Source: Rhodococcus pseudokoreensis (lineage in GTDB: Bacteria; Actinomycetota; Actinomycetes; Mycobacteriales; Mycobacteriaceae). From it: 64,000 nucleotides of DNA. Below are positions 35,680 through 43,773 of the stretch, one piece after another. The notes below the pieces were generated by a model. The model made no database searches and was not told where the DNA came from. It was given only the letters and a program-made list of their open reading frames with translations. Made by a program: the position numbers and the translations under genes. The stretch is from contig NZ_CP070619.1 of the NCBI RefSeq assembly GCF_017068395.1, positions 2,356,001-2,420,000 on the forward strand, read 5' to 3'. Position 1 is the first letter of the stretch. The number at the start of each line of letters is the position of its first letter.

Positions 35680-36468
35680 GTGCAGCACGCTACCAATCCC
35701 GTCGACGGCGTCCGGATCGCGTATCGGACGGTCGGCGACGGGGAACCGCTCGTCCTCGTCCACGGCACGGCCCTCTCCCACGCGATCTGGCGCGGGTTCG
35801 GTTACGTCGCTGCGCTGCGTGATCGGTACCGGCTGATCCTGGTCGATCTGCGGGGCCACGGGCGCAGCGACAAGCCGCACGACGAGGACGCGTATGCGAT
35901 GGATCTGCTCAGCGGCGACGTCTTGGCGGTCCTCGATCACCTGGAGCTGCCCAGCGCGCACGTGCTGGGGTATTCGCTCGGCGGCCGGGTCGCGCTGGCG
36001 TTGGCAGTCGGCGCGCCCGAACGCCTGGAGAGCCTGATCGTCGGCGGTGGCAGCAGCCTCCCGCAGGCCGGCGCGTTCGACCGGCTGTTCTTCCCGGGCT
36101 GCATCGACGTCCTCGAACGGGACGGCATGGAGGCGTTTCTGGGACAGTGGAATGCCCGGCGCGCGTGGCCGATCGACGCCGGGACGCGAGCGGCGTTCCT
36201 GGCGAACGACGCCGAGGCGCTCGCCGCGTACATGCGGCGTTCCGGTGTGGAGCCGGGGGTCGACGACGACGTCCTGCGCCGGATCGCCGTCCCCACCCTG
36301 CTGTTCGTCGGCTCGGAGGACGCCGAGCGGATCGGCGACACCCGGCGGGTGGCGGCGCTGATTCCCGATGCGTCGCTGACGATCCTGCCCGGTTTCGACC
36401 ATTCGACGGCGGTGGCCGCGAGCACCGAAGTGCTCGCGGCCGTCGAGCCGTTTCTCGCTGCGGTGTGA
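35680..36468 (+). CDS. Alpha/beta hydrolase
   Basis: About 262 residues. It has the oxyanion motif LVLVHGTALSHAIW, the nucleophile elbow LGYSLGGR (Ser), the acid in VGSEDAERI and the final His in GFDHSTAV. All triad residues are present. The start is uncertain (GTG 35680, ATG 35665 or GTG 35662), since none has a good ribosome site. The substrate is unknown. It ends 3 bp from the convergent glyoxalase-like gene. Confidence 0.82.
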   Translation: MQHATNPVDGVRIAYRTVGDGEPLVLVHGTALSHAIWRGFGYVAALRDRYRLILVDLRGHGRSDKPHDEDAYAMDLLSGDVLAVLDHLELPSAHVLGYSLGGRVALALAVGAPERLESLIVGGGSSLPQAGAFDRLFFPGCIDVLERDGMEAFLGQWNARRAWPIDAGTRAAFLANDAEALAAYMRRSGVEPGVDDDVLRRIAVPTLLFVGSEDAERIGDTRRVAALIPDASLTILPGFDHSTAVAASTEVLAAVEPFLAAV

Positions 36469-36471
36469 CCG

Positions 36472-36849
36472 CTACACCCATTCGACCAGTTGGATGATCA
36501 CCCCGTTCGGGTCGCTCATCTGGAAGTAGCGTTCGCCCCACGGCTCGGTTTCGATGGGCGTCACGATCGGGACGCCCTCCGCCTGCAGTCGCTCGTATTC
36601 GCCGTCGATGCCGTCGACGACGAGTGCGATCAGCAGCCCCTGGCCGGCGTCACCGGCGATCCGCGCGGGTTTGAATGTCTCCAATCCGGTCTTCAGGAAG
36701 ACCAGATTGAAGCCGACGTCCGCGCGTTTCAGTGACACGAAGCCCTCGGCGGCCATCTCCTCGACGAAGCCCAGGTGGGATGTGGCGAACTCGGCCGACG
36801 CGACGGGGTCGGCGACGTTCAGCGACAGTGCGCTCGCGGTGACCTTCAC
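36472..36849 (-). CDS. VOC (glyoxalase/dioxygenase superfamily) protein
   Basis: A 125-residue single-domain VOC protein, with GTG start behind GAAAGGA. The two beta-alpha-beta-beta-beta halves are visible: SLNVADPVASAEFATSHLGF and, near the end, GERYFQMSDPNGVIIQLVEW with the metal-ligand Glu of the family. Its reaction is unknown. A 13-bp palindrome (CGTACGCCGTACG) lies 33 bp upstream in the gap after the acyl-CoA dehydrogenase gene. Confidence 0.82.
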   Translation of the reverse strand: MKVTASALSLNVADPVASAEFATSHLGFVEEMAAEGFVSLKRADVGFNLVFLKTGLETFKPARIAGDAGQGLLIALVVDGIDGEYERLQAEGVPIVTPIETEPWGERYFQMSDPNGVIIQLVEWV

Positions 36850-36882
36850 GGTGGTGTCCTTTCGTTGACGACACCCCACTAA

Positions 36883-36895
36883 CGTACGCCGTACG
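36883..36895. promoter_or_regulatory. CGTACG-C-CGTACG palindrome
   Basis: A direct and inverted repeat of CGTACG around one base, in the 70-bp gap between the acyl-CoA dehydrogenase stop and the VOC start (both minus strand). It could be a TetR-type operator for the VOC gene; no regulator gene is adjacent. Confidence 0.3.
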
Positions 36896-36919
36896 ACATT
36901 TGTTCCCGGGGTCCGGACC

Positions 36920-38158
36920 TCACATCGCCAGCAGGCCCTTCGCGATGTGCGTCACCTGGATCTCGTTGCTGCCTGCGTAGATCATCAGCGACTTCGCGTC
37001 GCGTGCGAGTTGCTCGACCCGGTACTCGGCCATGTAGCCGTTGCCACCGAACAACTGCACCGCCTCCATCGCCACCTCGGTGGCGGCCCGCGACGAGTAG
37101 AGCTTCATCGCCGACGCCTCCGCGAGGCTCACCCGATCCCCCGCCGCCGTGCGTTCGATGGCGTTGAAGACCATGTTCTGCACGTTGATGCGCGCGATCT
37201 CCACTTCGGCGAGCTTGAGTTGGATGAGCTGGAACTGGGCGATCTCCTTGCCCCACAGCTTGCGAGACTTGGCGTAGTCGATGCACAGCCGGTGACACTC
37301 GTTGATGATGCCGAGCGACAGCGACGCGATACCGATCCGCTCGGCCGCGAAGTTCTCCTTCGCGCTGGACTTGCCGTCCGACTTGCCGCCGTCCTCCGTC
37401 TCGCCGAGCAGTCGGTCGCGGGTGACGCGCACGTTGTCGAAGAACAGTTCCCCGGTGGGCGAGGAGTTCATGCCCATCTTCTTGAACGGCGCCCCCTGCG
37501 TGAGGCCCTCCATACCCGCGTCGAGGACGAACGCGAGCACCTTACGGTCGCGGCGGTCGACGGACGCGTCCCCCTCGTCGAGTTTCGCGTAGACGACGAT
37601 GACGTCGGCGTAGGGCCCGTTGGTGATGAACGTCTTCTGCCCGTTGAGGATGTAGTCGTCGCCGTCGCGGCGCACGTAGGACTTCATGCCGCCGAACGCG
37701 TCCGAGCCGGAGTCGGGCTCGGTGATGGCCCACGCGCCGACCTTCTCGAACGTGACCAGACCGGGCAGCCAGCGTTCCTTCTGCGCCAGCGTCCCGCGGC
37801 TGCGGATGGTGCCCGCCGTCAGCCCGAGGCTCACCCCGAGCGAGGCGACGAGTCCGAGGCTGACGCCTGCCAGTTCGGCGTTCATGATGACGCCCATGCT
37901 GCCCGCACCGCCGAGACCGCCGGATTTCTCCTCCTTCGCGCCGGACGCGGCGTCGCCACTGCGTTCGCGGTCCAGGGACTTCGTCAGCGCCTCCCGGGCC
38001 ATCTCGTCCAGGCCGAAGGTGGCGAAGAGTTTGCGGATGATGTCGAACGGGGGCAGCTCACCGGTCTCCAACTTGTCGACGTGCGGTCGAATCTCCTTGT
38101 CGATGAAACCGCGGATCGCGTCGCGGAACATCAGGTCGGTATCTGACCACTCATACAT
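36920..38158 (-). CDS. Acyl-CoA dehydrogenase
   Basis: A 412-residue acyl-CoA dehydrogenase. It has the FAD/substrate segment GAWAITEPDSGSDAFG, the ILNGQKTFITNG strand, a middle loop with an extra charged insert near DRRDRKVL, and the C-terminal QLFGGNGYMAEYRVEQLARDAK, IYAGSNEIQ. ATG 38158 has GGAG upstream. An insert near residues 65-85 (SLDRERSGDAASGAKEEK) is longer than in most family members. A KstR-like box sits 45 bp upstream. It catalyses alpha-beta desaturation of an unknown acyl-CoA. Confidence 0.9.
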   Translation of the reverse strand: MYEWSDTDLMFRDAIRGFIDKEIRPHVDKLETGELPPFDIIRKLFATFGLDEMAREALTKSLDRERSGDAASGAKEEKSGGLGGAGSMGVIMNAELAGVSLGLVASLGVSLGLTAGTIRSRGTLAQKERWLPGLVTFEKVGAWAITEPDSGSDAFGGMKSYVRRDGDDYILNGQKTFITNGPYADVIVVYAKLDEGDASVDRRDRKVLAFVLDAGMEGLTQGAPFKKMGMNSSPTGELFFDNVRVTRDRLLGETEDGGKSDGKSSAKENFAAERIGIASLSLGIINECHRLCIDYAKSRKLWGKEIAQFQLIQLKLAEVEIARINVQNMVFNAIERTAAGDRVSLAEASAMKLYSSRAATEVAMEAVQLFGGNGYMAEYRVEQLARDAKSLMIYAGSNEIQVTHIAKGLLAM

Positions 38159-38202
38159 GCCGGGCACTCCAGTCGCCGAGAGACAAAGGGTTGCCGCAAA
38201 TA

Positions 38203-38216
38203 TAGAACACGTTCCT
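38203..38216. promoter_or_regulatory. Near-KstR box upstream of the acyl-CoA dehydrogenase gene
   Basis: TAGAACACGTTCCT matches the KstR consensus TNNAACNNGTTNNA at all fixed positions except the last. It is 45 bp before the acyl-CoA dehydrogenase ATG. The sequence may instead be part of the longer AGAAC-N8-GTTCT repeat that overlaps it. Confidence 0.35.
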
Positions 38217-38243
38217 GTTCTTGGACAGGTGCGCCGGACGGAA

Positions 38244-38969
38244 TCATGCCGAGCCGCCTTCCGTTTCACCGATCCCGAGCCACGTCGACCGCAACCGGTC
38301 GAGGGTGCCGTCCGCGGCCAGGGCGCGCTGCGCCGACTCGATGCGGTCGCGCAGCGCGTGATCACCCGTGCGGACGGCGACGGCGATCTCCTCCCGGGAG
38401 ATGCCCCGTTCGACCACCTCGACGTGCGGGCGGTCCCGGACCATCCAGGTGAGGACCGGCGCGAGTTTCATGACGGCGTCGCACCCGCCCGAGGACAGGT
38501 CGTCGAGGGCCTGGCCGATCCGGTCGTAGGCATACACCCGGATCGCGCCCGCGCGGCCCTCCGCGACCAGGCGATCGACGATCGGCTGACTGGTGTTGCC
38601 GTGCTGGACACCCACGGTCAGGCCGCGCAGGTCGTCGACCCCGCGCACACCGGGATGCCGGGACGTGTCGACGGCGAGGGACTGACCCGACACGAGGTAC
38701 GGGGCGCAGAAATCGGCGCGCTCCCGCCGATCCGGCGTCACGGTGGTTCCCGAGGCGATGCAGTCGAATTCGCCGTCCGCCAGTGCGTCGAAGATGCCGT
38801 TGAAGTCGGTGCCCCGGTACGGGACGAGCGACCAGTCGAGGCCGAGTTCCCGCGCGAGCGCCCGCGTGAACTCGACGTCGAAACCCGCAGGCGCCGCACC
38901 GTCGCGGAACTCGAACGGCGGGTCGGGCAGGGCCGAACCCACCCGCAGTACCTTCGCTGCCGCCGTCAT
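38244..38969 (-). CDS. Family 3 solute-binding protein domain without signal peptide
   Basis: A 241-residue protein that fits the amino-acid-type (family 3, SBP_bac_3) binding fold: LRVGSALPDPPFEFRDG at the start, GFDVEFTRALARELGLD, FDCIASGTTVTPDRRERADF (the signature, with Arg for the ligand carboxylate) and LRGLTVGVQHGNTS. The start MTAAAKVLRVG leaves no room for a signal peptide or lipobox, and no permease or ATPase gene is adjacent. It is either cytoplasmic (a sensor or chaperone) or the annotated start hides a lost signal. Confidence 0.75.
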   Translation of the reverse strand: MTAAAKVLRVGSALPDPPFEFRDGAAPAGFDVEFTRALARELGLDWSLVPYRGTDFNGIFDALADGEFDCIASGTTVTPDRRERADFCAPYLVSGQSLAVDTSRHPGVRGVDDLRGLTVGVQHGNTSQPIVDRLVAEGRAGAIRVYAYDRIGQALDDLSSGGCDAVMKLAPVLTWMVRDRPHVEVVERGISREEIAVAVRTGDHALRDRIESAQRALAADGTLDRLRSTWLGIGETEGGSA

Positions 38970-38996
38970 GTCGCCCCTCTCCGCCGTGGCGAATGC

Positions 38997-40301
38997 CTAC
39001 GAGCCGATCAGCCCCAACCGCTGTGCCAGCCAGGGCAATTCCTTCTCCAGCCCGGCGGACCACACGGCGAAGCTGTGCCCGCCCGGCACTTCCACGTACT
39101 GCACGTCCATGCCGGCGTTCTTCGCAGCCTGATAGACCTTCTGCGCCCCCGGCTTGTAGGCGTCGTCGTCGCTGCCGATCACGAAGACCCCGGCCGTGTC
39201 CGGGTATTTGTTCGACGCCATCAGGTCGAGCGGATTGACCTTCTTGAACGCCGCCTCGTCACCGCCGAATCCGTCGTCGAGGGTGCGCTGGTGGTCGCCG
39301 AGGGTGGGCGCTTCCTGACCCGAGATGTCGAGGAACGTCGGATACACGTCGGGATGGTTGGTGGCCATCTGCAGCGAGCAGGTGCCGCCGTAGGACAGGC
39401 CGCCGATCGCCCACGCCTTCGGGTCCGGGTTCACCTGCAGGTTCGACTTCACCCAGGCCGGAACGTCCTTCGCCAGATACGTGGCCACGTTGCCCAGCTT
39501 CGAATCGGTGCACAGGGGGTTCGCGATCTGCGAACCGGTGCCGTCCGCCACCACCACGATCGGGGCCAGCCCGTCGTGTTTCGCGGCGAACTCGTTCATC
39601 GTCGTGGCGAGCTTTCCGCCGGCGAACCAGTCCTCCGGCGAGCCGGGCTGACCGGCCAGCATCACGAGCACGGGCAGCAGCGGGCGCGGATTGGCGAAGT
39701 AGGCGGGCGGCAGGTAGATCTCGGCGTCGCGGGCCGCGAACCCCGACGCCGTCCCGGGAACGGACGCCGTCAGGACCCGCCCCTCGGACGGCATCCCGGG
39801 CGGGGCCGTCCACGACGCGTCGAGCGGTGTTCCCGTCACCACGTTCTCGGTGGCGCTGCCGAGGTCGTTCATCTGGACCCGGTCGAACGGTTCCGCCCCG
39901 AATGCCGTGCCCACCGTGGGGTAGGCGTCGAACACCAGGTTGATCTGCGTCGCCGACGCGAGGAGGACGGCGATGACCGCGAGCACCGACACGACGGCGG
40001 CCTTCACCGTCCGGCCGGCGCGGATCCGCGGCACGAGCAGGATGATCGCCAGGAGCCCCAGACCGATCCACACGTAAATGGAGATCTCGATGGGGTCGGG
40101 GAACGGCCGGAGAACCTTCTCGACCATCACGTACAGGACGACGGTGACGACCACCGACACGGCCAGGCAGATCGGAATCGCCTTCCTGCGGTACCACGGT
40201 GCGCGGGCGGCGAGCAGCCACACGACACCGAGCGCACCGATCACGGTGAGGATCCAGGGCAGAGGCCCGGTGATCACGCTGAGGTCGCTGAGCCAGTCCA
40301 C
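38997..40301 (-). CDS. Membrane-anchored esterase of the mycolyltransferase/esterase D fold
   Basis: About 434 residues. Four hydrophobic helices occupy residues 8-135, then an extracytoplasmic alpha/beta-hydrolase domain with PVLVMLAGQPGSPEDW (oxyanion region), the nucleophile elbow AIGGLSYGGTCS, an acid in FVIGSDDDAYKPG and the His in VPGGHSFAVW. The layout matches corynebacterial and mycobacterial membrane esterases related to the antigen 85 group, so a role in envelope lipid metabolism is plausible. GTG 40301 is a tentative start. It is divergent from trpF. Confidence 0.8.
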   Translation of the reverse strand: MDWLSDLSVITGPLPWILTVIGALGVVWLLAARAPWYRRKAIPICLAVSVVVTVVLYVMVEKVLRPFPDPIEISIYVWIGLGLLAIILLVPRIRAGRTVKAAVVSVLAVIAVLLASATQINLVFDAYPTVGTAFGAEPFDRVQMNDLGSATENVVTGTPLDASWTAPPGMPSEGRVLTASVPGTASGFAARDAEIYLPPAYFANPRPLLPVLVMLAGQPGSPEDWFAGGKLATTMNEFAAKHDGLAPIVVVADGTGSQIANPLCTDSKLGNVATYLAKDVPAWVKSNLQVNPDPKAWAIGGLSYGGTCSLQMATNHPDVYPTFLDISGQEAPTLGDHQRTLDDGFGGDEAAFKKVNPLDLMASNKYPDTAGVFVIGSDDDAYKPGAQKVYQAAKNAGMDVQYVEVPGGHSFAVWSAGLEKELPWLAQRLGLIGS

Positions 40302-40368
40302 CTCACGAAGCCTAGAGCGCGAACCCGCACTGCGTCGACGAGTCGGAGCGAGCGTTAAAATTGCGGGC

Positions 40369-40956
40369 GTGACATTCATCAAGGTGTGCGGTCTGCGTGA
40401 CGAGGCCTCCGTCGATCTGGCCGTGCGCCTCGGCGTGGACGCCGTGGGTTTCGTGTTCGCCGACAGCGTCCGCCGGATCTCGCCCGACGACGCCGCACCG
40501 CTGGTCCGCCGGGTCACCGGCCACACCGTCGCGGTCGGTGTGTTCAAGGGGAGTTCCGTGTCTGAGGTGATCGAGGTCGCCCGCGCGGCAGGTCTCGGCA
40601 CCGTCCAGGTGCACGACCTGACCTCCGCCGACGACGTCACCCGGTTGCGGGAGGCGGGGCTCGGCGTGATCCGTGCCGTCGTCGCCGGTGACACGTCGGG
40701 CGATTTCGGAGCAGACCGCATCCTCGTCGACGGGGCCATCGCCGGGGCCGGCGTGGCCTGGGACTGGGCGAACCAGAGCAGACCCGACGGCGAATGGATC
40801 CTCGCCGGCGGGCTTCATCCGGACAACGTGCGGACAGCCGTCGACGCGACCGGCGCGTGGGGTGTCGACGTGTCGAGCGGTGTCGAATCGTCCCGCGGGG
40901 TCAAGGATGCGGCGCTGATCGAGCAGTTCGTCGCGGCCGTGCGGTCCGGCGACTGA
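40369..40956 (+). CDS. trpF: Phosphoribosylanthranilate isomerase
   Basis: A 195-residue TrpF barrel. The signature FIKVCGLRDEASVDLAV with the catalytic Cys at the end of strand 1, GFVFADSVRRISPD, the catalytic Asp in DRILVDGAI, and the phosphate-binding LAGGLHPDNV and GVDVSSGVESSRGVKD near the end are all present. It converts N-(5-phosphoribosyl)anthranilate to CdRP in tryptophan synthesis. No other trp gene is nearby. Many actinobacteria lack trpF and use the dual enzyme PriA, so a separate trpF is of note. GTG start. Confidence 0.88.
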   Translation: MTFIKVCGLRDEASVDLAVRLGVDAVGFVFADSVRRISPDDAAPLVRRVTGHTVAVGVFKGSSVSEVIEVARAAGLGTVQVHDLTSADDVTRLREAGLGVIRAVVAGDTSGDFGADRILVDGAIAGAGVAWDWANQSRPDGEWILAGGLHPDNVRTAVDATGAWGVDVSSGVESSRGVKDAALIEQFVAAVRSGD

Positions 40957-41003
40957 GTCAGCCCGGAACCTGAGTCAGCGCGGCCTCCGAGTCAGTCCGG
41001 CAT
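40953..41003. repeat. Three 17-bp tandem repeats across convergent stop codons
   Basis: Three units with period 17 (CTGAGTCAGCCCGGAAC, then CTGAGTCAGCGCGGCCT, then CCGAGTCAGTCCGGCAT). The first unit includes the trpF TGA; the third includes the TGA of the convergent hydrolase gene. There is no hairpin in this gap. Confidence 0.75.
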
Positions 41004-41888
41004 CCCGGCCACGGAATCCTCCACGTCCCACGACGCGAGCACCGTCCGGATACCGACGACCAGCGCGAGCGGCTGATCGATCATCACGTGGTGTCCGGCG
41101 TCGGGGATCTCGACGACCACCGCGGTCGGCCCGAACCGGCTGCGCATGCTGTCCATCATCTCGTCGGTGACGATTCCGTTCTCGGCACGGAAGTAGGCGA
41201 GGCGGCAGCGCGGGTCGGATGCGCCCAGATGGCCGCTGCCCTCGCGGGAGAAGAACGAGGAATCGAACTTCCACGACCACCCGCCGTCCACCTCCTGCAT
41301 CGAGGTCTCCGCGACATGGCGCAGGACCGCGGGCACCGCGGTGTCCTGCGGCGGGACGAACCGGAACCGCTCCAGCGCCACCTCCCGGGACGGGTAGACC
41401 TTCTTCGGACCGAAGGCCCGCTGCTTCCGCGCTTCTTCCTCTTCCGGTGTGCGCGCGAGGACGGGCGAATCGATCAGCTGGACACCGGCCAGGTCCTCGC
41501 CGAACAGTTGCGCGGCCACGTACGACACCATGCCGCCCATGCTGTGGCCGACCAGCACCGGCGCCCCCGAGATGCCTGCCGGTTTGGTCACGGCGAGTGC
41601 TTCCTCCGCCCACCGTTCCAGTCCGTATTCCCGGCGTCGGTCGCTGTCACCGTGCCCGGTCAGGTCGAGCGCGACGACGCGGCGGCCCGTGGCCAGCATG
41701 GGCGCCACATGGTCCCACCACCGGCTGTGGGCGGCGCCGCCGTGGACGAGCACGAGTCCGGGAGTGCCCGTCGGACCCCACGCGCGGTAGTGGACCTCCG
41801 CGCCGGCGACGTCCACGCGGCCGATGTCGACCGGGGCCGCCACTGCCGTGGTGAACCAGTGGGGCGCGTCCGTCTGCACGTTGCTCAT
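40992..41888 (-). CDS. Alpha/beta hydrolase
   Basis: A 298-residue hydrolase with an intact triad: oxyanion LVLVHGGAAHSRWW, nucleophile elbow LVGHSMGGM, acid near VVVEIPDAGH and the His in the same DAGHHVMIDQP segment. The cap region contains a charged EEEEARKQRAFGPKKV stretch. It resembles epoxide hydrolase/esterase-type enzymes with Ser nucleophile. The substrate is unknown. It is downstream of, and in the same direction as, the small hydrolase at 41930, with a 41-bp gap. Confidence 0.83.
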   Translation of the reverse strand: MSNVQTDAPHWFTTAVAAPVDIGRVDVAGAEVHYRAWGPTGTPGLVLVHGGAAHSRWWDHVAPMLATGRRVVALDLTGHGDSDRRREYGLERWAEEALAVTKPAGISGAPVLVGHSMGGMVSYVAAQLFGEDLAGVQLIDSPVLARTPEEEEARKQRAFGPKKVYPSREVALERFRFVPPQDTAVPAVLRHVAETSMQEVDGGWSWKFDSSFFSREGSGHLGASDPRCRLAYFRAENGIVTDEMMDSMRSRFGPTAVVVEIPDAGHHVMIDQPLALVVGIRTVLASWDVEDSVAGMPD

Positions 41889-41929
41889 TCACCGAACATA
41901 CCGACCACGTGCGGGCGCTCCCGGCCGCC

Positions 41930-42559
41930 CTACCGAAGGTCGAGCATGGCCGCGACCGCGCGTTCGACCACCGGGAACCTGTCCGGGGCCAGATCGTGCC
42001 GCGCGCCCTCGAGTTCGACGAGCGTCGTCGAAGCGGGAATCAGTGCGAGTGCCGACCGCATTTCGTCGGGGGTCGCGAACGGGTCCTTCGACCCGTGCAC
42101 CACGACGGCCGGGGTGTGCAGGCCGGGCAGGTGTTCGGTGCGGAGCTTCTCCGGCTTGGCCGGTGGATGCAGCGGGTACGACAGCAGGAGCAGGGCGTCG
42201 ACGAGACCCGGACGCTCCGAGGCGAGCATGGACGCCTGACGCCCGCCGTACGAGTGCCCACCTGCCCACACCGGCACCGGCACCAACTCCCGCATCACGG
42301 ACACCGCGGCCGCGATGCCCTCCCGGTCCTCCGCCGCCTTCGACGGGTGCGGCGGGCCCGACGCGCGGCGCTGACGGAACGGGAGGTCGAACCGCAGGAC
42401 CACCACTCCCCGCTCCACGAACCCCTCGGTCAAGGCACGCAACAGCTTTGTGTCGCAGTCACTTCCCGCTCCGTGCGTCAGGACCAGCCCGGCCGACGCG
42501 TCTCCCGCGGGGCGGTGGAGATGTCCGCGCACGCCGTCGCGTTCCAGCAACTCGCTCAT
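41930..42559 (-). CDS. Small alpha/beta hydrolase (dienelactone-hydrolase-like, KANL3/Tex30 type)
   Basis: A 209-residue minimal alpha/beta hydrolase lacking a cap domain. It has LVLTHGAGSDCDTKLL (oxyanion), the elbow GGHSYGGRQA (Ser), VVHGSKDPFATPDE (Asp) and the His in EGARHDLAP. The compact length and the GAG-SD opening are those of the uncharacterised KANL3/Tex30-like bacterial family. ATG 42559 is preferred over a longer frame. Function unknown. Confidence 0.78.
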   Translation of the reverse strand: MSELLERDGVRGHLHRPAGDASAGLVLTHGAGSDCDTKLLRALTEGFVERGVVVLRFDLPFRQRRASGPPHPSKAAEDREGIAAAVSVMRELVPVPVWAGGHSYGGRQASMLASERPGLVDALLLLSYPLHPPAKPEKLRTEHLPGLHTPAVVVHGSKDPFATPDEMRSALALIPASTTLVELEGARHDLAPDRFPVVERAVAAMLDLR

Positions 42560-42711
42560 GCGGTTCACGGTAGTGGAAAGCCGGGCCGTGCCGGTTTCCG
42601 CTACAGGACCGTTCTGTGCCCAAAATCCCGTGTTGATTGCGATTGGCTCACGGTCTGTTTGCCGTGTTTGCGGGCTGGGTACTTCAACAACACGACTGCT
42701 GGGAGTAGCCA

Positions 42712-43218
42712 ATGGACACCATGACCATCATCTGGATCATCGTCGCGATCGTCGTCGTACTCGCCGTGGCCGCGCTGCTCATTGCGGCATCGCGCAAGCG
42801 GAACGAGCGCCGCCACCAGGAGGCCGACAGCATCCGCGCGAAAGCGCAGGAGCAGACGTCCGTCGTCGAGAAGCGCGAGGCGCTCGCGGAGGAGACCGCG
42901 GCCAACGCACGGAAGGCCCAGGCAGAGGCGGAGGCGAAGGCCGCCGAGGCCAAGAGGTTGCAGGTCGATGCGCAGACCCACCAGAACACGGCGACCACGT
43001 CCCGTGACGACCTGAAGCAGGAATGGAAGAGGGCGGACGAGCTCGATCCCCAGGTCAAGACGACGGGTGCCGCGTCGAACGACGCCCGCACGACCGATCC
43101 CCGGACCGCGGACGCTCGGACCACCGACGGCGGACCGGCCAACGCCCGGACCGACGGCACGAGTTCCACGAATACCCATGGAGCACACGCGAAGCCGACC
43201 GACACCTCGTCGACGTAG
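42712..43218 (+). CDS. Single-span membrane protein with coiled coil and Thr/Ala-rich tail
   Basis: A 168-residue protein. One membrane helix lies at residues 5-27 (IIWIIVAIVVVLAVAALLI), followed by a long coiled coil (residues 30-100) rich in Glu, Ala and Lys, then a low-complexity tail of Thr, Asp, Ala and Gly. This build is common in actinobacteria in stress-related clusters with small hydrophobic proteins such as the two that follow. Function is unknown. Confidence 0.75.
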   Translation: MDTMTIIWIIVAIVVVLAVAALLIAASRKRNERRHQEADSIRAKAQEQTSVVEKREALAEETAANARKAQAEAEAKAAEAKRLQVDAQTHQNTATTSRDDLKQEWKRADELDPQVKTTGAASNDARTTDPRTADARTTDGGPANARTDGTSSTNTHGAHAKPTDTSST

Positions 43219-43274
43219 CGTTCGAGTACGACAGGCTCACCGGCCCGGGCCGGTGCCCACACGGGAGGTCGGAA

Positions 43275-43481
43275 ATGCGTATCGGACGGCTCCTGTCGCT
43301 GATCGTGATCATCTGGCTGATCATCGGCGCCATCGCCGTGTTCCAGCGCGGCTATTTCAAGGACGCGCAGGCCGATTGTGCCAGCGCCGGAACGATCGCC
43401 GTCACCGTGATCGCCGGACCGCTCAACTATGCGGGCGTGAACCCGAAGATCGATTGTGAAGTGCCGCAACCGAGTCAGTAG
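43275..43481 (+). CDS. Small membrane protein
   Basis: A 68-residue protein with ATG behind GGAGG. One membrane helix (residues 6-23, LLSLIVIIWLIIGAIAVF) is followed by a short exposed part with two Cys (QADCASAG and KIDCEV) that may form a disulfide. It resembles short actinobacterial membrane proteins that accompany DUF6131-like genes. It lies 56 bp downstream of the coiled-coil membrane protein and 31 bp upstream of another tiny membrane protein. Confidence 0.65.
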   Translation: MRIGRLLSLIVIIWLIIGAIAVFQRGYFKDAQADCASAGTIAVTVIAGPLNYAGVNPKIDCEVPQPSQ

Positions 43482-43512
43482 TCCCTAGCAGCAAACGGAA
43501 AGAGGGAAGACC

Positions 43513-43668
43513 GTGATCGTTCTCGGAATCATCCTGCTCGTCATCGGCCTCGTCGCGGGGATCTCGATTCTCACGACGATCGGAATCATCCTGCTCGTCA
43601 TCGGCCTCGTTCTTCTGCTGCTGGGCACGACGGGCCGCGCGGTCGGGGGGCGGAAATACTGGTATTGA
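43513..43668 (+). CDS. 51-residue two-helix membrane protein (DUF6131-like)
   Basis: A very short gene starting at GTG behind GAGGGA. It encodes two hydrophobic helices that contain the same stretch GIILLVIGLV twice, and ends in RAVGGRKYWY. At DNA level a 30-bp stretch is exactly duplicated (43524-43553 and 43581-43610), showing a recent in-frame duplication or conversion. The RKYWY end matches the DUF6131 type of tiny membrane proteins. It appears to close the three-gene small-membrane-protein unit. Confidence 0.7.
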   Translation: MIVLGIILLVIGLVAGISILTTIGIILLVIGLVLLLLGTTGRAVGGRKYWY

Positions 43669-43686
43669 CGCCGGCGACCGTCCCTG

Positions 43687-43707
43687 ATCATTGACATCTT
43701 CAATGAT
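43687..43707. promoter_or_regulatory. Putative CouR operator upstream of couH
   Basis: A perfect 8-5-8 inverted repeat ATCATTGA-CATCT-TCAATGAT, 66 bp before the couH ATG. The left half includes a TTGACA (43691-43696) that can serve as a -35 box, with TAGGTT (43715-43720) as a possible -10 at 18-bp spacing. A bound repressor would cover the promoter. Confidence 0.6.
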
Positions 43708-43773
43708 TGATAGATAGGTTCCTTTCGGTACGCAGGCGTGCGACGCACCCCTGCCGACGAAAGGAACCTTTCA

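Noticed and set aside
40953..41003. CRISPR or regulatory iteron array
   Set aside because: Only three 17-bp units with no spacers, overlapping two stop codons; no replication or partition gene nearby.
42712..43668. Phage or toxin-antitoxin origin for the three small membrane-protein genes
   Set aside because: No integrase, attachment site, toxin fold or shift in base composition; they resemble ordinary small actinobacterial membrane proteins.
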